64,000 nt of DNA from Syngnathus acus (lineage: Eukaryota; Chordata; Actinopteri; Syngnathiformes; Syngnathidae). Shown here piece by piece: positions 22,869-35,289 of the stretch (within the stretch, counting starts at the first letter, position 1; each line of letters opens with the position of its first letter). Below the pieces are notes generated by a model, which had not been told where the DNA came from, ran no database searches, and saw nothing but the letters and a program-made list of their open reading frames with translations. The DNA lies in the NCBI RefSeq assembly GCF_901709675.1, contig NC_051098.1, positions 4,476,000-4,539,999 on the forward strand, read 5' to 3'. The position numbers were made by a program, and so were the translations under genes.

Positions 22869-24177
22869 CCGTATTTTTCGGACTAAAAGTCGCTCCGGAA
22901 TATAGGTCGCATTAGCCATAAAATGCACAATAACGTGAAAAAAAACATAAGTCGCTCCGGAGTATAAGTCGCATTTTGGGGGAAATTTATTCGACAAAAT
23001 CCAACACTAAGAACAGACATGAACGAGCAACAACAGGCTAAACGATAGGTATGCTAACGTGACATAAACACAAACGAAGAGCTGAGAACGGGCCTGACGT
23101 AACATTCAGAGTTATTCAATAACTATTACATAAATAACACGTTTATAAAAACCATCTGTCACTCCAATTCATTAAATCCATCGATCGTCCTTTATGTCAA
23201 CAATGGGTGCGCGCCGCTGACGGCACTTGCACTTCAAAATATTCCACAGGCCCATATAACGATATATAAATTATATATCAAATAACTATTATATAAGCAA
23301 TATTATCAAACCATCTGTGTCACTCCAAATCATTAAATCCATCGATCAAATTCCTCGTCCTTTGTCAACAACGCCGCGCGTGCGCCCTGACGTCAGCCTC
23401 GTCGTTATTCCACAGATCTAGTATATAACAATATTGTAGCGTTAACAAAGTACAAGGACCCAAGTACGTGGACTTCCAGGCGTGTGGCGGCGTGGACTTC
23501 CACCCCGGAGGTGGCACTTCCAGCCACGGAGGTGGAAGAGAGCTCCATAGAATAGGATCGGGCGTGCGTAAAAGCCATGTCCAAGCCCCATCCACCATCC
23601 CCGGACAGCCACCCGGCTGAGCACCGGCCCCCGACTTCCATCCACGGAGGTGAAAGAGAGCTCCGTAGAGTAGGACCGGGCGTGCGTAAAAGCCATGTCC
23701 GAGCCCCATCCACTGTCATCGGACAGCCACCCGGCCGAGCGCCGGCCCCCGACTTCCATCCACGGAGGTGAAAGAGAGCTCCGTAGAGTAGCACCGGGCG
23801 TGCGTAAAAGCCATAATAATTTTTCAAACCTTCTGTGTCACTCCAAATCATTAAATCCTTCAAACTCTTCAAACTCTTCGTCCTCCGTGTCACTTACAAA
23901 CAAAGCCGTTAATGATGCCGGTAGTACGTGGGGCCCTTCGTCATCTTCGTCATCCCGTGATCGAATATTTGTCCTTTTTGTAAACAACCGCCGCGCCACG
24001 CCGTGCTGCTGACGTCACTTGAAATTCAAATTACAGTAATCCCTTGCTACATCGCGGTTTCACTTTTTATTATTTTTTTATTTTTGAAACAATTTACATA
24101 CAAGTCGCTCCTCAGTATAAGTCGCCCCCCACCCAAACTATGAAAAAGAAACGCGACTTATAGTCCGAAAATTACGG
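22869..24177 (-). mobile_element. TA-flanked inverted-repeat DNA element (family A, copy 2)
   Basis: Ends ccgtatttttcggact and tagtccgaaaattacgg are flanked by TA (22867-22868, 24178-24179). It is the same family as 4404-5447, in inverse orientation. It has three phase marks of the 118-bp tandem repeat (ccat at 23575, 23693 and 23811) against two in the other copy. No transposase was recognised. Confidence 0.85.
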
Positions 24178-25629
24178 TAGTTACTTTACAAATAAAGATC
24201 ACAAACATTTGTGATCCAGCTGTTCATTTCTCTTTTCCGGGTATTTAAAAAGGGGAAACTATGAATCCCAAAAATGTTGCTATTGCGTTTGGATAAAGTA
24301 TAAATACAAAGCTCATGTATGAAAAGCAAGTGAAAAGAGGACATGTGCACATGGGCAGAAATATTATAGCGTAAAAAAAAAAAAAAAACGATTAAATAAC
24401 ACGAGCAAGCCGGATTGCAACCGGAATTAAATGCTACGTTAGGATTTGTGAACAGTGGAGCTGTTCTAAAACGTTGCAAATTGAAATATGAAGGTATCAC
24501 CGTCTAGTCATGGCCAAAGATTTTTGGCAGTCATTGAAATTTTGTGTTTCACCTACTTTGCCGCTTCGCTTTTCACATTTGTGACTCACACTGCTCTCTT
24601 GTCGTAGTCAGCATTTTGATTTTTTTTCCAACTTTGGTATTTTTTGTGCTAATTCATTAAAAACATGGAGAATGGAAATTGTTTTTTAGTACATAATAAA
24701 CTAGCCGCTTTTTTTTCTTACACAGAAGAGTTCTCTTTTGCCATTCTTCTCCCAATTGTATAATATAATAATGTATAATGATAGATGTGATAGAGGATAA
24801 AGTCATTAGTAGCTTTCAAAGCTGAGGTTTTCTTGCTACAACAGATGGATATGTGAGGCAATGCCCAATTTCAGACCACAACTGTGTAATTGTGAAACAG
24901 TGAAAATGTTGATCTGTACTTGCCAGTGCTAATAAGATTTAAGATGACTTGATATTGGACTAGCGTTGGCTTACAAAAACAGATTATCAGGAAAAAAAAA
25001 ACTGTAGAAAAATCATGGGTAATTGTGTCACTTGAAGTTTTGAACATATTAATGAAACATGCTGCATGTATTCTATTGAAAATAAATGTACACACACCTA
25101 ACATCATTTTCCCCACAACAGTTGCCATATTGTGTGAAGATATTGCAATAAACAATATTGACATGTAACTGCCTGATGCAACAAGAGTGAAAATGACTGG
25201 TGTGTACCCATACAAAGTGACATGATCATGGTAAAGGAAATTAAAATAAATAAATAAATATATATATTTTAAAAAACAGTTTCTAAAAGCCTTGATTTAT
25301 TATTGTGGGCAAACTTAAGTGCGTCTCATCTATTCTTAGGCACTTTCCAAAAGGACAAGGCTAGAATTTCACATACCTCAAGTGGCAGTGCATTCCTGTC
25401 AAATGGGATGAATACCCTTAGTTTCAAACCCTTATCAATTTGTTATTAAAAAAAATGGTGGAAAACCATCACCCAGTAACAAATGTCTTGAAAGAACTTG
25501 CCATGATTGTGTCTGCGATGTTGAAGTGTGAACAAGTCCACTTGACCTCTTTTGGCATCAGTATTCCACAGATCTTCCCATGTGACATGACAACAAAGTA
25601 GCAGAAAAGAGGCAGGAAGAAGACTTGAA

Positions 25630-28600
25630 TCACTCAATGGTGATAGAAGGCAACTCCTTGCCCTGGGGATTCTGCCTCCGATGGCGCTCATGGCCAAACA
25701 CTTTGGGTGAACTGCCTCCTTCTATGTTGTCCATCTTGGTCTCCTCTGCCAGGGTGGCGCTGCCACCAGCATCCATCTTGAAGGAGGTCGGAGCTTCCAG
25801 TGGATCCATGGAATCGGGTGAAAGGAAGCCAGGTGAGCTCTCGCAATTCTGGGTAGAGGAGGAAACCTGGGAGATGACAGGCATCTGGACTGAGGAGGAT
25901 GAGGCGGGAATGCTAGTGGATGTGGAGGTACTGCCCGCATAGACAGGCTGATGTTGGGATTCTTCCAATTCATATTGAACTCCTAGCACCTCCTCCTCCT
26001 CCTGCACATGGCTTAGGTAGTCGGGCATGAGGAAATCACTAGTAGGAAGAAGAAGAAAAAACACATCACAGCCCTTTCACTTCCACCCTCATACCTTTAA
26101 CATGATAAACAACTGTTTTATGTCTCCGGACTTCTGGAGAACAGTGATCATTTGTAATACATTCCAAAAAAGGGGCAAGTCATTGCCAAAAAGCTTGCTT
26201 GTGTTGGAGTGCAACCAGAGGTGCGTGCTGCTACTATTGCTAGTTCCTCTCGCCAATGAATCTACAACATGCTTTTAAAGCATCGAGATGCAAAACTGAA
26301 AGCAAATAAACTACAAATATTTAGGCCCTGTTTTGGAGTAAAAATGAGCGTAACTTTGTTTTTGTGCCAGCGCAAGCCTAGTCTAGCGTGTTAAGTGGCT
26401 GTGCTGCGCTCATCTTTGCGTGCCGGCGCACGAAGCAGCCTCGCCTCCGACACGCCTGATAATTTGGTGACAATGTAATCTACGCTTGCCGTAAAAGTGG
26501 GTGCATTGTCAATTCCATGCATAAAATTATGACCATGGTTAAGTATTGTTGTACAACACAATATGTATACTTTATAAAAAGTAAATACCCATCTCCAGAG
26601 GTTACATTCCAGGAAATATCCACATTGACCCCCTGCCCCCCAGGTAAATGCACAATATAAAAATGTTACATAGTATTTATAGCACTTAAACTGTATATAA
26701 TATATATTGTAAGAGCAAGATTAAAGACTAATAGAGCTGTAACAATACATTATTTAACTGATGTAATGTGTCTGAATGTTATTCTTATTCAACAATTATT
26801 AGTTTTTCGGTCATCTACATCATTAATCAATTAAAACAAAAACAATCATCAATACATAGAACATAAAGAATATATTCCAGTATAGCTTTTTTCCCCTTTA
26901 CTATTATCTTTTTTTTCTAGTTGTTCATAAAATATATATTTTATATAGAACACACAATGGAATGAATTTAAAAACAAATCAGATGAAGCGCAGAAAAAGT
27001 CCTTTTAAAATATGCGGTAGTACAACTTTTCAAGAAATTTGGTGAAGTGCAAAGAATTAAAATGAAATGCAACAGTGCATCAAGTAACATCTAAATAAAA
27101 TTAAATATAAAAAATAAAATTAACAACAACGAAAATGAAAAAGAAAAAAACTAGCAGCAATTGGGGTGGTCGTTACCTTTTGGCTAACTTTGGACTGTGT
27201 TGGCACGCTGTCAAATAGTTCATAATAATCTACCAAGTATTTTTTGCTAAATTCAGCTGTGTACTCATGTACAATGAGTATAGTGTAAATTGAATTAAAA
27301 ACATTGAATTGTCACGTACTGAAATCAATCAACGTATTTTATACTTTATGTATCGGATAAGAAAACATTAATGTGACATACATAAATCAATATAAAAATG
27401 TTTTCTGACCCCCAATGTGATCGGAGTGAATGATGGGGTCTCCTCACCTGCTCTGGAAGTAGTTTGCTAGTTCGGATGCCTCATGGTTCAGACTCCTCAG
27501 GTGTACAATTAAATTGCCAGAGTTGGTGAACATGGCGCCGCACGTTTTGCACTCATAAATCCGCGGCTTGCGGATTATGTGTCGGGAGACCCTCATGTGG
27601 TGCTTATATTCACCGAAGGACGTGAATGTGGCACTACAAATCTGGCACCGGAAACAGCGTTTACCTTCGTGCTTCAGCCGATGCATCTTTAAGGAGTAGG
27701 CCCGTGTGAACTTTTTCCCACAGCGGTCACACTGGAAAGGCTTAATGCCTAGTGGAATCAAGAAAATCAACACTTACATTCAGATTCAATTCACGTCACG
27801 ACAAGGTCACACTTCATAATTTGACAATAACAAGAGAAGGGGATGTCGACTAAGCAAACCAAATGTTGACAACTGTGGATGTTAGAAGTAATACACCATA
27901 AATCTCGATTTTACGTGGACTTTGGGCTCCAGAATTTGGGAATCACGTTAACCCAAAAGTGCGTCGTATAGAAAGTCTTATTTTAGAAAGGTGTGTTTGT
28001 AGGCAGCCGAAGGGGTCCTTGGTTACTTTAATTTAGGTCAGGCATGTTGGGCAGCCAAGGGGTCAGTTTGCCGTCCGTCACATCAAAGTCTGTTGACATT
28101 TTATTAAAAGAGAAGCAATACGCAGTTGACAATATAAGGCGGATTGAATAAGTCATTTTGATGCTATGTGAATTGGATGGAAGCAAGAATAAAGCAGCCA
28201 CTTATTCTACTACTGTGTCTGGCCATGCTCTTTGACTTGTGAGTGACTGTGTGGATGAGGTGCTTCCGCAAACTTCTCCCTTTACGAATCCAAAACGATC
28301 CTAGCTATCCGTAACACGAATAAAGATCAAACAGCCCAACTTATTATTATCTAATGCCTTTATATTGGTCACGGAAATTCATCAAATCACTAGCACTAAG
28401 GTTTACGCGCTAGTCATTTAGCGTCACTGTCCTTATATCATCCATTTAAAATACTAATTGAAAATGTATTTATGACAACAAAATTGGGATTCATGACCAA
28501 ACTGCATTAGATAGAAAGTCGCATGGGATCAAAGAGTTTTTTTTAATTAAATTAAAAGCATCTCTGCTGATCCATGTGTTGCGATAACTCTCCCTCATTT

Positions 28601-31600
28601 TCTTCACGCGCTGCCTCTACACTTACTGCCTTGAATTCGCTCGAGCAGTCAGTCGGTGACAAATTGACAAATAGGCTCTGTCAATGTGTAATTGACAATC
28701 ATGTGCAAGCTCTAACGTGAGCAGCCACATGAACACAACATTTTGAAGGTAACATCAACCTGATGTTACACAAATTTTATTTGGTTTTAATTTTTCACTG
28801 AAACTATCACGACGTCATTTTTGCATCTTTACCTACCGGAGTGTATGAGCATGTGCTGCTTGAGGTTTTGAATGCGTGTGAATCGAACTCCACAGGTTGG
28901 ACACTGAAAGGGTCTGTCCGGGCCATTGGTCCCGGGGCGGGCTGATGGGCCAATGTAGAGGTGGTAAGGATATTGAATACCTTCTAGTCTGAAATACAAA
29001 ACAAGAAAAAGCTTCAAATAAATGAATAACATATGGTTAAACTGTGTGCCTGACAAGTGTAACTCATACCAAACATTACTAGAGGTGCAATGATTATTAA
29101 TTAATCAACTACCGTATTTTCCGGACTATAAGCCGCTACTTTTTGCACAAGCTTTGAACCCTGCGGCTTGTCGTCCGGTGCGGCGTATCTATGGATTTTT
29201 CATGATTTTTGTGATGACTAATACATTTATACACTCGTGAAAAGGCTGTGGACCGCTGTTGTGACCAGACACACGGTCACTGGAGAGAAGAGTGGTGTGT
29301 GCCGTATAATTGACACAAAGAAGAAACACAACAAGATCAAGAGAGACATTACTGAAGAAAGGAAGCTTTTATACACAAACCCTCATTATGGGGGGCAAAA
29401 GAAATGCATATAATGGCGCTTTTAAGTTAAAGGCGGTCGATTTGGCTCTTAACGAAGGAACTAGAGCTGGTCATGCACTGTAGAGGTTTCCTCTGGTCAC
29501 TAGAAGGCACTGGGCTTTTGTTGATGACATCTTGTCGCGTCACACTTTTCTTTATTTCCCGGTCACGTCCACTCTGGAGCTATACGTGTATCTCATATCA
29601 CATTGCCAACTTTACCCCTATAAGTGGTCCCATTTTATTTATTATTAGTTGTGGGTTGCTAGTGTTCCCTGCACATTTAGTTCATTATGGTTGTCGCTGA
29701 GATTTATACATGTTTGTATGTTTGCAGAGCTCCTTCATCTTTGTCAAACTAGCTTATGTTGATAAAAGGTATGCATCCCCAAAGAACCATCTCTTTCCTG
29801 ACAATCCTCTTTATCCTTTAATCCTCTGTATATTGTTTTACAAATGGTAATTAGTATACATTAAAACACCTGCGGCTTATAGTCCGGTGCGGCTTACATA
29901 TGAAAAAAAAACAAGATTTTCCCCTAATATATAATCAGGTGCGGCTTATAGTCCAGAAATTACAGTAATTGAATAATAAAATAATACAAAAAAATTATTT
30001 AGGATTTGATGGATCATTTGGATCCTTTTTAATCAAAAAATGTGAAAATGCTGGGAATTTCTACTTTTTTTACAGTAAGTATTTATGTAGTCTTGGTATT
30101 CATCCATCCATCCATCCATCCATCCATCCATCCATCCATCCATCCATCCATCCATCCATCCATCCATCCATCCATCCATCCATCCATCCATCCATGTTCT
30201 GTACTGCTTGTACCCACGGGGGGTGCGGGCGTGCAGGAGCCAATCCCAGCAGTCATCAGGCAGTAGGCGGCAAACACCCTGAACCGGTTGCCAGCCAATT
30301 GCAGGATACACAGTGACGAATAACCATCCACATTCACACTCACACCTACGGGCAATTTGGAGTGCTCAATCAGCCTACCATGCATGTTTTGGGATATGGG
30401 AGGAAACCGGAGTGCCCGGAGAAAACCCACGTCAGCACGGGGAGAACATGCAAACTCCACACACCCTCTGAACTGTGAGGCGGACGTGCTAACCAGTGCG
30501 CTACCATGCCGCCCTGTATCTTGGTGTTCAATCAAATTAAAACATTTGCTTTTCTTATACCTTTCATCATCTTCGGCATGTCCTCCAGCACTAGAGGCAC
30601 TCTGAATTGACGGCAAGCCCTCTGACACTCCCTCATCCATTGATCCTGAAAAAGAAAAGAAAATTGCAAACATGTTATGGCCGTTTCCGCATTTATATTA
30701 TGCAATCATTATATATTTAAGCTCATAATGAAAAAAGAATGACACTGAAGATGGGCTTGAAAGTCTGCGCATTTTGGGGAATAAGGAATGCGTGAAAAGA
30801 TATTTTTTAAACTACCTAAATGAATTCTAGAACAGTTCAAAGTAATATGTAAATAATCACTAAGGAAAAGCTGCCTCACACATTTGCAGCTGTAGTTTAA
30901 CTTTTAAAGCCCATGAGTCAACAATTATGATTTTGCAGCGCAACTCTCCCACCTATGGATGATGACTGTGGACTGATGAGGAGATCTTCCTGAACCTGCT
31001 CACTTCCTGGCACCGTCTGCTGATCACTGAGTGAACTTTGGGAGGCACTGACAGCGTGGGAAGATGCTTCCTGGACCTCCTCGTCACTGAGGCGCTCAAC
31101 TTTCACCCTCACATCTTCTTCCTCGGCCGGCACAGGTGGTGACACTGCCTTGGAACTTTCACACGTCAAAAAGTCACTGAGTCGCCGACCAACCGCCACC
31201 TCAGATGTAACTGTTGCTGCCTGCTCTTGGCACCGAGGGCTCTCTGGGAGCTTTGACTTGTCCGAGTGGAATCTCCTATCGATGCCGAATGGGAACGTCC
31301 ACGGGAAGGCCAGGGAGGACTCCACAGGCTGGGCTGTGCTATCTGAAAATGAAGGGGATGGGTTGGGGACCTGTGGGGAGGTAGTGACCATCTGTGCAGT
31401 GCATTTGAGGGGACTCTCAGGCGACGCCATGGTTACAAAACTCTTCCGTTTCCGGCGCGATTCGCGGCAGACGGGAACATTTCTCTCCATTACACTACAG
31501 TCAGATGACACAGGTGACACGCTACCATCAAGTGGCATGAGGGCACAGTTTGATGAGGCACTCTCAGGTGCTGATTCAAGGGGCTTGCTTGCTGCAAGTG

Positions 31601-32015
31601 TGCTGTTACTGTTGTTACTTGGACTCCATAGAATACTGGACTTCATGAACTCTGAACATGTACTTGCTACAGCAAACATCTGCATGTAACTTGCAGCTGC
31701 AAGGACATCAATGATATTTTCTGTACTGATGGAGAGCGTTGATGTGTAAGCGTATTCCAGCAGAGGAGCAAAGCCACTAACTGTCACATGGTGAAGGTCC
31801 AAAACAAACTTGTCCTCTTCCTCGGGCCGACCCACAAGTTTAGAACGGAAAAATTCGCTGCAGCAGGCCAGGACAACTTTGTGGGCCAGGAAATGTTTGT
31901 CTTGCACCCTGATGGTAACATCACACAAGTGACCTTGGTTACGCAAAGTGTTGAGCTTCTCGAGCATCTCTTGGCTGTGGGATGCCGAGCAATGGGTAAA
32001 GGTTTTGACTCCCAT
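25630..32015 (-). CDS. zbtb44: ZBTB44: BTB/POZ and C2H2 zinc-finger nuclear protein
   Basis: Coding exons, in transcript order, are 32015-30953, 30645-30561, 28988-28837, 27748-27448 and 26038-25630. They join in frame to 669 aa with AG/GT junctions. The start MGVKTFTH is followed by a BTB/POZ dimerisation domain (about 15-130, with [13 protein letters not shown]). A long serine-rich linker carries RRKRKS and [11 protein letters not shown]. Four C2H2 fingers follow: C412/C415-H428/H432, C440/C443-H456/H460, C468/C471-H484/H490 and C500/C503-H516/H522. The whole closely follows human ZBTB44 (BTBD15) as I remember it, including the linker and finger spacing. The likely role is a sequence-specific transcriptional regulator. 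The C-terminal tail, with VQMPVISQ, is longer than the human form I recall. The ATG lies in an exon whose acceptor is at 32051, so the first exon is non-coding. Confidence 0.96.
29112..29965 (+). mobile_element. TA-flanked element (family D) with pogo-like remnant, zbtb44 intron
   Basis: Ends ccgtattttccggactata and tagtccagaaattacag are flanked by TA (29110-29111, 29966-29967). Both subterminal regions carry repeated gcggctta-type words. It lies about 120 bp upstream, in zbtb44 transcript direction, of the exon at 28837-28988. Confidence 0.85.
29388..29483 (+). pseudogene. Relic of a pogo/Tigger-like transposase helix-turn-helix
   Basis: An ATG opens a 31-residue peptide with [18 protein letters not shown], resembling the first helices of the DNA-binding domain of pogo-like transposases. 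A stop follows at 29481-29483. It suggests that the family D elements derive from a pogo-type parent. The match is from memory and short. Confidence 0.5.
30103..30195. repeat. (CATC)n microsatellite
   Basis: About 23 perfect CATC units, the expanded tail of the adjoining SINE read on the plus strand. Confidence 0.97.
30103..30518 (-). mobile_element. tRNA-derived SINE (copy 4) with expanded (CATC)n tail
   Basis: It is flanked by 12-bp duplications tcttggtattca (30091-30102) and tcttggtgttca (30519-30530). The tail has grown to about 23 CATC units (30103-30195). It lies in a zbtb44 intron; its head ends 42 bp from the splice donor side of exon 30561-30645. Confidence 0.9.
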
Positions 32016-33793
32016 GTTAGTCAGCTTCTGAACATGCAGAGAAACTGTATCCTACGAAGACAAACAAAGTATTTAGTGCATCATTTTAAAGAGTAAGATC
32101 ATGTAATCACTCACTACTCTCCATAATGATCCATGTTTATTTACAGAACAGGATTTGCACTGAATCAACCAAGAGTTTCTCTGTCATTTGCTTTTTTTCT
32201 GAGACCATTCCAGTAACAACCTCGAGAATCGAATGTCCGTACGGTTAGCTACATATATATTACACAAAGTGCTGTTGGTAACGTTTTACTCAACAATAGC
32301 CACCTTTTTAAGTAACTGGCAATAATCCTTCTGAGCTGTGCATGTGTGCAATAGCGTAATTCTCTCACCCTCACAGCATAAAGTAAATGTACACAATGCA
32401 TTAAAAAATAAAACCTGAGCTGTCTTGGCATTTTGCATTTTCATATTCGCTTCATACCAAGAAACTGAGTAGTTTATTTGGCACATGTAGTTGACAGGGA
32501 AGAAAGGAAAATGTGTCCTAAAAAAGAGAAAATGATCAGTATGGAAGCATTTCAGACTGATGGATATGTCAGTGAAGCAGGTGCCGTCAACTCCCCGCTA
32601 TTGCAGACCCAAGCGAGGAAGGCAAACATTTATAATAGCAATAATGTCTACCTTGCCCGCTTGCAAACGAGAACGACAACATTACCAGTTAAGTAGATGA
32701 ACGTACTGTGTTTGAGTGATTTTCAATTTGTCAAGCGTAAGAACACTAAACTGTGCATGTGAACTGTGTCAGCGATGCTGTGGCAAAGGCTGAATGATTT
32801 CATGTGTTCATCGGGAGTGTTTTTTTTAATACTCCCATGGTGGGGATGAACAATTTTGTGGACAAATCTTTTGTATGGGTTTTTTTAATTCACTGATGAT
32901 TCAGGTAAAAGAACTGTCGTCCCCATCACAACATCCTCTTGGCTGAGGCGGCAGGCAGGAATACAAGGATTTTAATCAACCAATATGCACATAATTCAAC
33001 TCGAGACAGGCTTAGAACCGCCTCACTCATTTCCTTTTGCATTGCTGGACAGAAACTGGCAAAATGGGAAAAAAAGAATAAAAATGAAAAAAAAAATTAT
33101 ATATATATATAAAACTATAATTGAAAAATTTAATTACAACTGGAAATAAAAACAACAAATATAGATACCACAAAAAAGTAAAAAATAAATACAAACTATT
33201 TAAAAATAAATAGCAAAAGATTAAATGCAAAAAATACATTTAAAAAGTATTATTTGTTTTCATTTTCACTTTTGTTTATTTTTTTATTTTGGCAGTTTTG
33301 GTCCTCTATATGAGTCACCCTTTCCCCAGTATGTAAAAACTTAAGCGCCTTTGTTCACATCAGCAATTAACTGGCGCAACTGCAATATGCAGTTAGCAAG
33401 CTAGTTACGCCCACAGCCTGAAAATGCATCTTCCTTCAGATAGTCCGTTGGCATGGCCGCTTTAAATCCCCACAAAACTGCCAATGTGTAGACCTGGGCC
33501 TTAAATTACGCTGTTCTCGCCATGAATATGCACATATAACAGAGAAAAGACAGAAGAACAACGTAAAAAATAAAACTTAAACGTGAGATGTGCAGCTAGC
33601 ATGTGGACAGGGACCTCACATTGGTGTGGTGCACAGCTTGTTGTCACCGCGTGGAAAAGCCCCACAACAACTCACTGGCTATGTTTACATAGACTAAAGT
33701 TCTCCAATCCGATTAGAGTTCGGGTTAAAATAATGGTAGAATTCACTGTTTTCATGGACACTAATAAAATTGTTCCGAATAGGAATTGCATGT

Positions 33794-34048
33794 GGCGCAC
33801 TGGTTAGCGTGGGTTTTCTCCGGGCACTCCGATTTCCTCCCACATCCCCAAAACATGCTTGGTAGGCCAATTGAGCACTCCAAATTGCCCATAGGTGTGA
33901 GTGCGGATGGTTGTTCGTCTCTGTGTGCCCTGTGATTGGCTGGCAACTGGTTCAGGGTGTCCCCTGCCTACTGCCCGATGACTGGGATAGGCTCCAGCAC
34001 ACCCGCGACCCCCGTGCGGACAAGTGGTACAGAAAATGGATGGGTGGA
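33794..34048 (+). mobile_element. tRNA-derived SINE (copy 5), internally deleted
   Basis: It starts ggcgcactggttagcg (A box) on the plus strand and jumps directly to the SINE body, so the B-box part is missing. It ends agaaaatggatgggt. Target duplications ggaattgcatgt (33782-33793) and ggaatcgcatgt (34049-34060) differ at one base. Located in the first zbtb44 intron. Confidence 0.85.
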
Positions 34049-34502
34049 GGAATCGCATGTTCAGGTGTCTCACTTTTAGGCGGAACAAATCATTCTGTCA
34101 TGCGCAGACTGACGAAATATATAGTAGTAGTAGAAGAAGCTGTAGAGACTTCTGTGCTAAAACATTGCTCCGTTCAAAGACGTTTTAATTTTCACTTCAT
34201 AGCAGTCTTTCTCAAATAGTGGAGTGGGCCCTTCATGAGGGGGTGAAGTGATGCCAGGGGGGCACATGTCACCCCAAGGAACATTGGTTTTAATAGTGTA
34301 CTAGATTAAAGTGTAATTGCATTTCCACTACAGTAGGTGGCAATGACGCTCTCATTGGCAGAGTATTAAGTCAAAGGTGACAGGGTTTTTCTTGCACAGA
34401 GCGCGTGCACAAAAAACAAAGCAAACCCTTACGAGACTACATGGAAAAATATTTCAAGGGGGATGAAAAGAAACACAAAGGAAGACAAACAATGTCAAAC
34501 TC

Positions 34503-35285
34503 ATTCTTTGTTGTAAATTGATCATATTTACTGCTGTGGTGGAGAGAGTGAGCAGCGCCAGGTTCCTGGGGGTGCACATCAGTGAGGATCTCTCCTGGTC
34601 CACCAACACCGCGTCGCTGGCGAAGAAGGCCCAGCGCCGCCTGTACTTCCTTCGGAAACTCAGGCGAGCGGGGACTCCTCCGGCCGTCATGACTACTTTT
34701 TACCGCGGCACCATTGAGAGCGTCCTCTCCAGCTGTATTGCTGTCTGGGGTGGCAGCTGCACTGACCAAGACTTGAAGGCCCTGCAGCGCATTGTGAAAA
34801 CGGCTAGTAAGACTATTGGTGCTTCTCTCCCCTCCTTGAAGGACATTTACACCTCCCATCTCACTCGCAAGGCGACCAAGATTGTGAGTGATGTGAGTCA
34901 CCCCGCTCACTCTTTGTTTGAACTTCTGCCCTCTGGGAGGCGGTACAGGAGCCTGCGCTCCCGCACCACCAGACTTTCCAACAGCTTCGTACTCCAGGCT
35001 GTTAGGATCCTGAACTCGCTCCCCCTTTCAGCGTAGCGTCCTGTTCTTGCTGTATGCTCACTGGCTCGGTTTTGCCCCTCATATTCAATGGGTTATTGGT
35101 CTGTTTTTATTCATCGCTCATTTTATTTTATTTATTATTTATGGTTTGTGCCTTCTTGTTTTTGTTTTGTGTCGCCTACTTGTATGTCTCGTCACCGTGG
35201 GATGGAGGAAACGGAATTTCGGTTTCTTTGTGTGTCTTGACATATGAAGGGATTGACAATAAAGCTGACTTTGACTTTGAAAAAA
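34503..35285 (+). mobile_element. 3' end of a CR1/L2-group LINE
   Basis: The open frame to 35034 gives the C-terminal part of a reverse transcriptase polyprotein: RFLGVHISEDLSW, KAQRRLYFLRKLRRAG, IESVLSSCIAVW, and LLPSGRRYRSLRSRTTR near the end. After the stop comes about 230 bp of 3' UTR, a caataaag signal and the short repeat gactttgactttg. It is 5'-truncated, as usual for LINEs. The clade (CR1/L2/Rex1-like) is inferred from memory. Confidence 0.8.
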
Positions 35286-35289
35286 AAAA

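Larger units (their letters stand above)
20583..25629 (-). other. zbtb44: Possible long 3' UTR of zbtb44
   Basis: On the minus strand a proximal AATAAA lies at 25296-25301, about 330 bp after the zbtb44 stop. A distal AATAAA lies at 20592-20597. The 20.6-22.86 kb part reads as AU-rich, repeat-poor UTR-like sequence on the minus strand. A SINE (20964-21277) and a 1.3-kb DNA element (22869-24177) would be embedded if the distal site is used. This is inference; no transcript evidence is available. Confidence 0.35.

Noticed and set aside
25625-25942. Plus-strand frame over the last zbtb44 exon
   Set aside because: Antisense shadow of the real coding exon.
27900-28330. Possible degenerate pogo-like element (ctcgattttacgtgg)
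   Set aside because: Only one end-like word; no inverted partner or duplication found.
30103-30195. Regular repeat as a CRISPR-like array
   Set aside because: It is an unspaced tetranucleotide tract at a SINE tail in a eukaryotic intron.
33794-33810. tRNA-like A/B boxes as tRNA genes
   Set aside because: They are heads of the dispersed SINE family; no complete cloverleaf with acceptor pairing is seen.
33680-34120. Possible further MITE hosting the SINE at 33794 (words ctatgtttacatag, ccgattagag)
   Set aside because: It resembles common fish short elements, but I could not find matching ends or a target duplication.
34518-35036. 172-aa frame as a host gene
   Set aside because: Its motifs are those of a LINE reverse transcriptase C-terminus followed by a LINE 3' UTR and tail.
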